From an uncultured Actinomycetes bacterium (GTDB lineage: Bacteria > Actinomycetota > Actinomycetes > Nanopelagicales > Nanopelagicaceae): DNA of 7,808 nt. Below the pieces are notes generated by a model. That model saw nothing but the letters and a program-made list of their open reading frames with translations. It ran no database searches and was not told where the DNA came from. Position numbers and translations under genes: made by a program. The stretch lies in NCBI GenBank assembly GCA_903939005.1, contig CAJAFH010000032.1:1-7808 (forward strand), written 5' to 3'. The first letter of the stretch is position 1; every line of letters starts with the position of its first letter. Shown piece after piece: positions 7,448 through 7,808 of this stretch.

Positions 7448-7808
7448 AAAAATTCACCGCAGTCACAATCGCCTCTGTTGCAGCAATCGCACTTTTCTTA
7501 ACTGGTTGCTCACAAGTTGGCGCGGCCGCAACAATCGGAAGCACGAAGATTACTCAAGCAACTGTGCAGACCAGCATTGATACCGTAATGGCTGAACGCA
7601 CCGGTGTTGATACCACCCAAATGCAACTAGAAACTGGCGAAGAGCTAAACCGTAGCCAACTACGTTTCCACTTATTTGCAGGTCTATTAAAGGCTGCTGC
7701 TAAATCGGTGAAAGTTACTGTTACTAAGGCTGAGATCGATACTCGCCGCGAAGTAATCATTCAGCAAGTCGGCGGCGTAGCTAATTTGCCACAGGCACTT
7801 GTTGGCGC
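7444..7808 (+). CDS. Secreted lipoprotein, probably SurA N-terminal-like (5' part, 3' end outside window)
   Basis: The first 121 codons of an exported lipoprotein are present. Start TTG (7444-7446) overlaps the mfd TGA as TTGA, with a weak GTGAG SD at 7433-7437. The N terminus MKKF is basic, followed by a hydrophobic segment (TVTIASVAAIALFL region) and a lipobox LTGC (19-22). Signal peptidase II should cut before C22, which would be lipidated and anchored to the outer face of the membrane. The mature part begins SQVGAAATIGSTKITQATVQ, resembling the N terminus of SurA-type folding chaperones and peptidyl-prolyl isomerases (VGxxxIT). A charged helical region follows. A SurA-like lipoprotein after mfd is a layout I recall from other Actinobacteria, often followed by mazG. 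The lipoprotein call is strong. The SurA call is moderate because any catalytic domain is off-window. The frame stays open to the last base. Confidence 0.82.
   Translation, partial: MKKFTAVTIASVAAIALFLTGCSQVGAAATIGSTKITQATVQTSIDTVMAERTGVDTTQMQLETGEELNRSQLRFHLFAGLLKAAAKSVKVTVTKAEIDTRREVIIQQVGGVANLPQALVG

Noticed and set aside
7554..7760. 68-residue minus-strand open frame opposite the lipoprotein gene
   Set aside because: The plus-strand frame has a start, signal peptide and lipobox; the minus frame has none of these.

Overview
The window looks like ordinary chromosomal housekeeping DNA from a low-GC actinobacterium. The order rplY - pth - (ppc) - mfd - SurA-like lipoprotein is a layout I associate with Actinobacteria. 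Several protein details fit this: a CTC-type L25 with an alanine/glutamate tail, Pth with a GGDNGHNGL loop, Mfd with KRGQPGDR in its RNA polymerase-binding domain, and DEEQRFG instead of DEEHRFG. By eye the base composition is only moderately GC (mid-40s percent, not computed). Spacers are very short and genes overlap. Together these suggest a streamlined freshwater lineage such as Nanopelagicales (acI; Planktophila/Nanopelagicus-like). That placement is inference.

Layout: (1) 1-447, + strand, the 3' part of rplY (ribosomal protein L25/CTC). (2) 494-1069, + strand, complete pth (peptidyl-tRNA hydrolase), probably co-transcribed with rplY. (3) 1084-3789, - strand, complete ppc (phosphoenolpyruvate carboxylase), convergent with pth across 14 bases. 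(4) 3790-3934, a divergent control region with an 11-bp-stem inverted repeat, a candidate ppc -10 box, a 10-bp palindrome and a strong mfd ribosome binding site. (5) 3935-7447, + strand, complete mfd (transcription-repair coupling factor). (6) 7444-7808, + strand, the 5' part of a lipoprotein gene that starts with TTG and overlaps the mfd stop codon.

Functionally, rplY and pth belong to translation: a 5S rRNA-binding ribosomal protein and the enzyme that recycles peptidyl-tRNA. ppc supplies oxaloacetate to the TCA cycle. mfd removes stalled RNA polymerase and recruits UvrA for repair. The lipoprotein probably works outside the membrane in protein folding.

I found no mobile element, CRISPR array, tRNA or rRNA gene, phage gene or new multi-gene system. 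The points worth a second look are modest: the ppc/mfd divergent region, the ppc start, the opposite-strand position of ppc, and the mfd-lipoprotein overlap.
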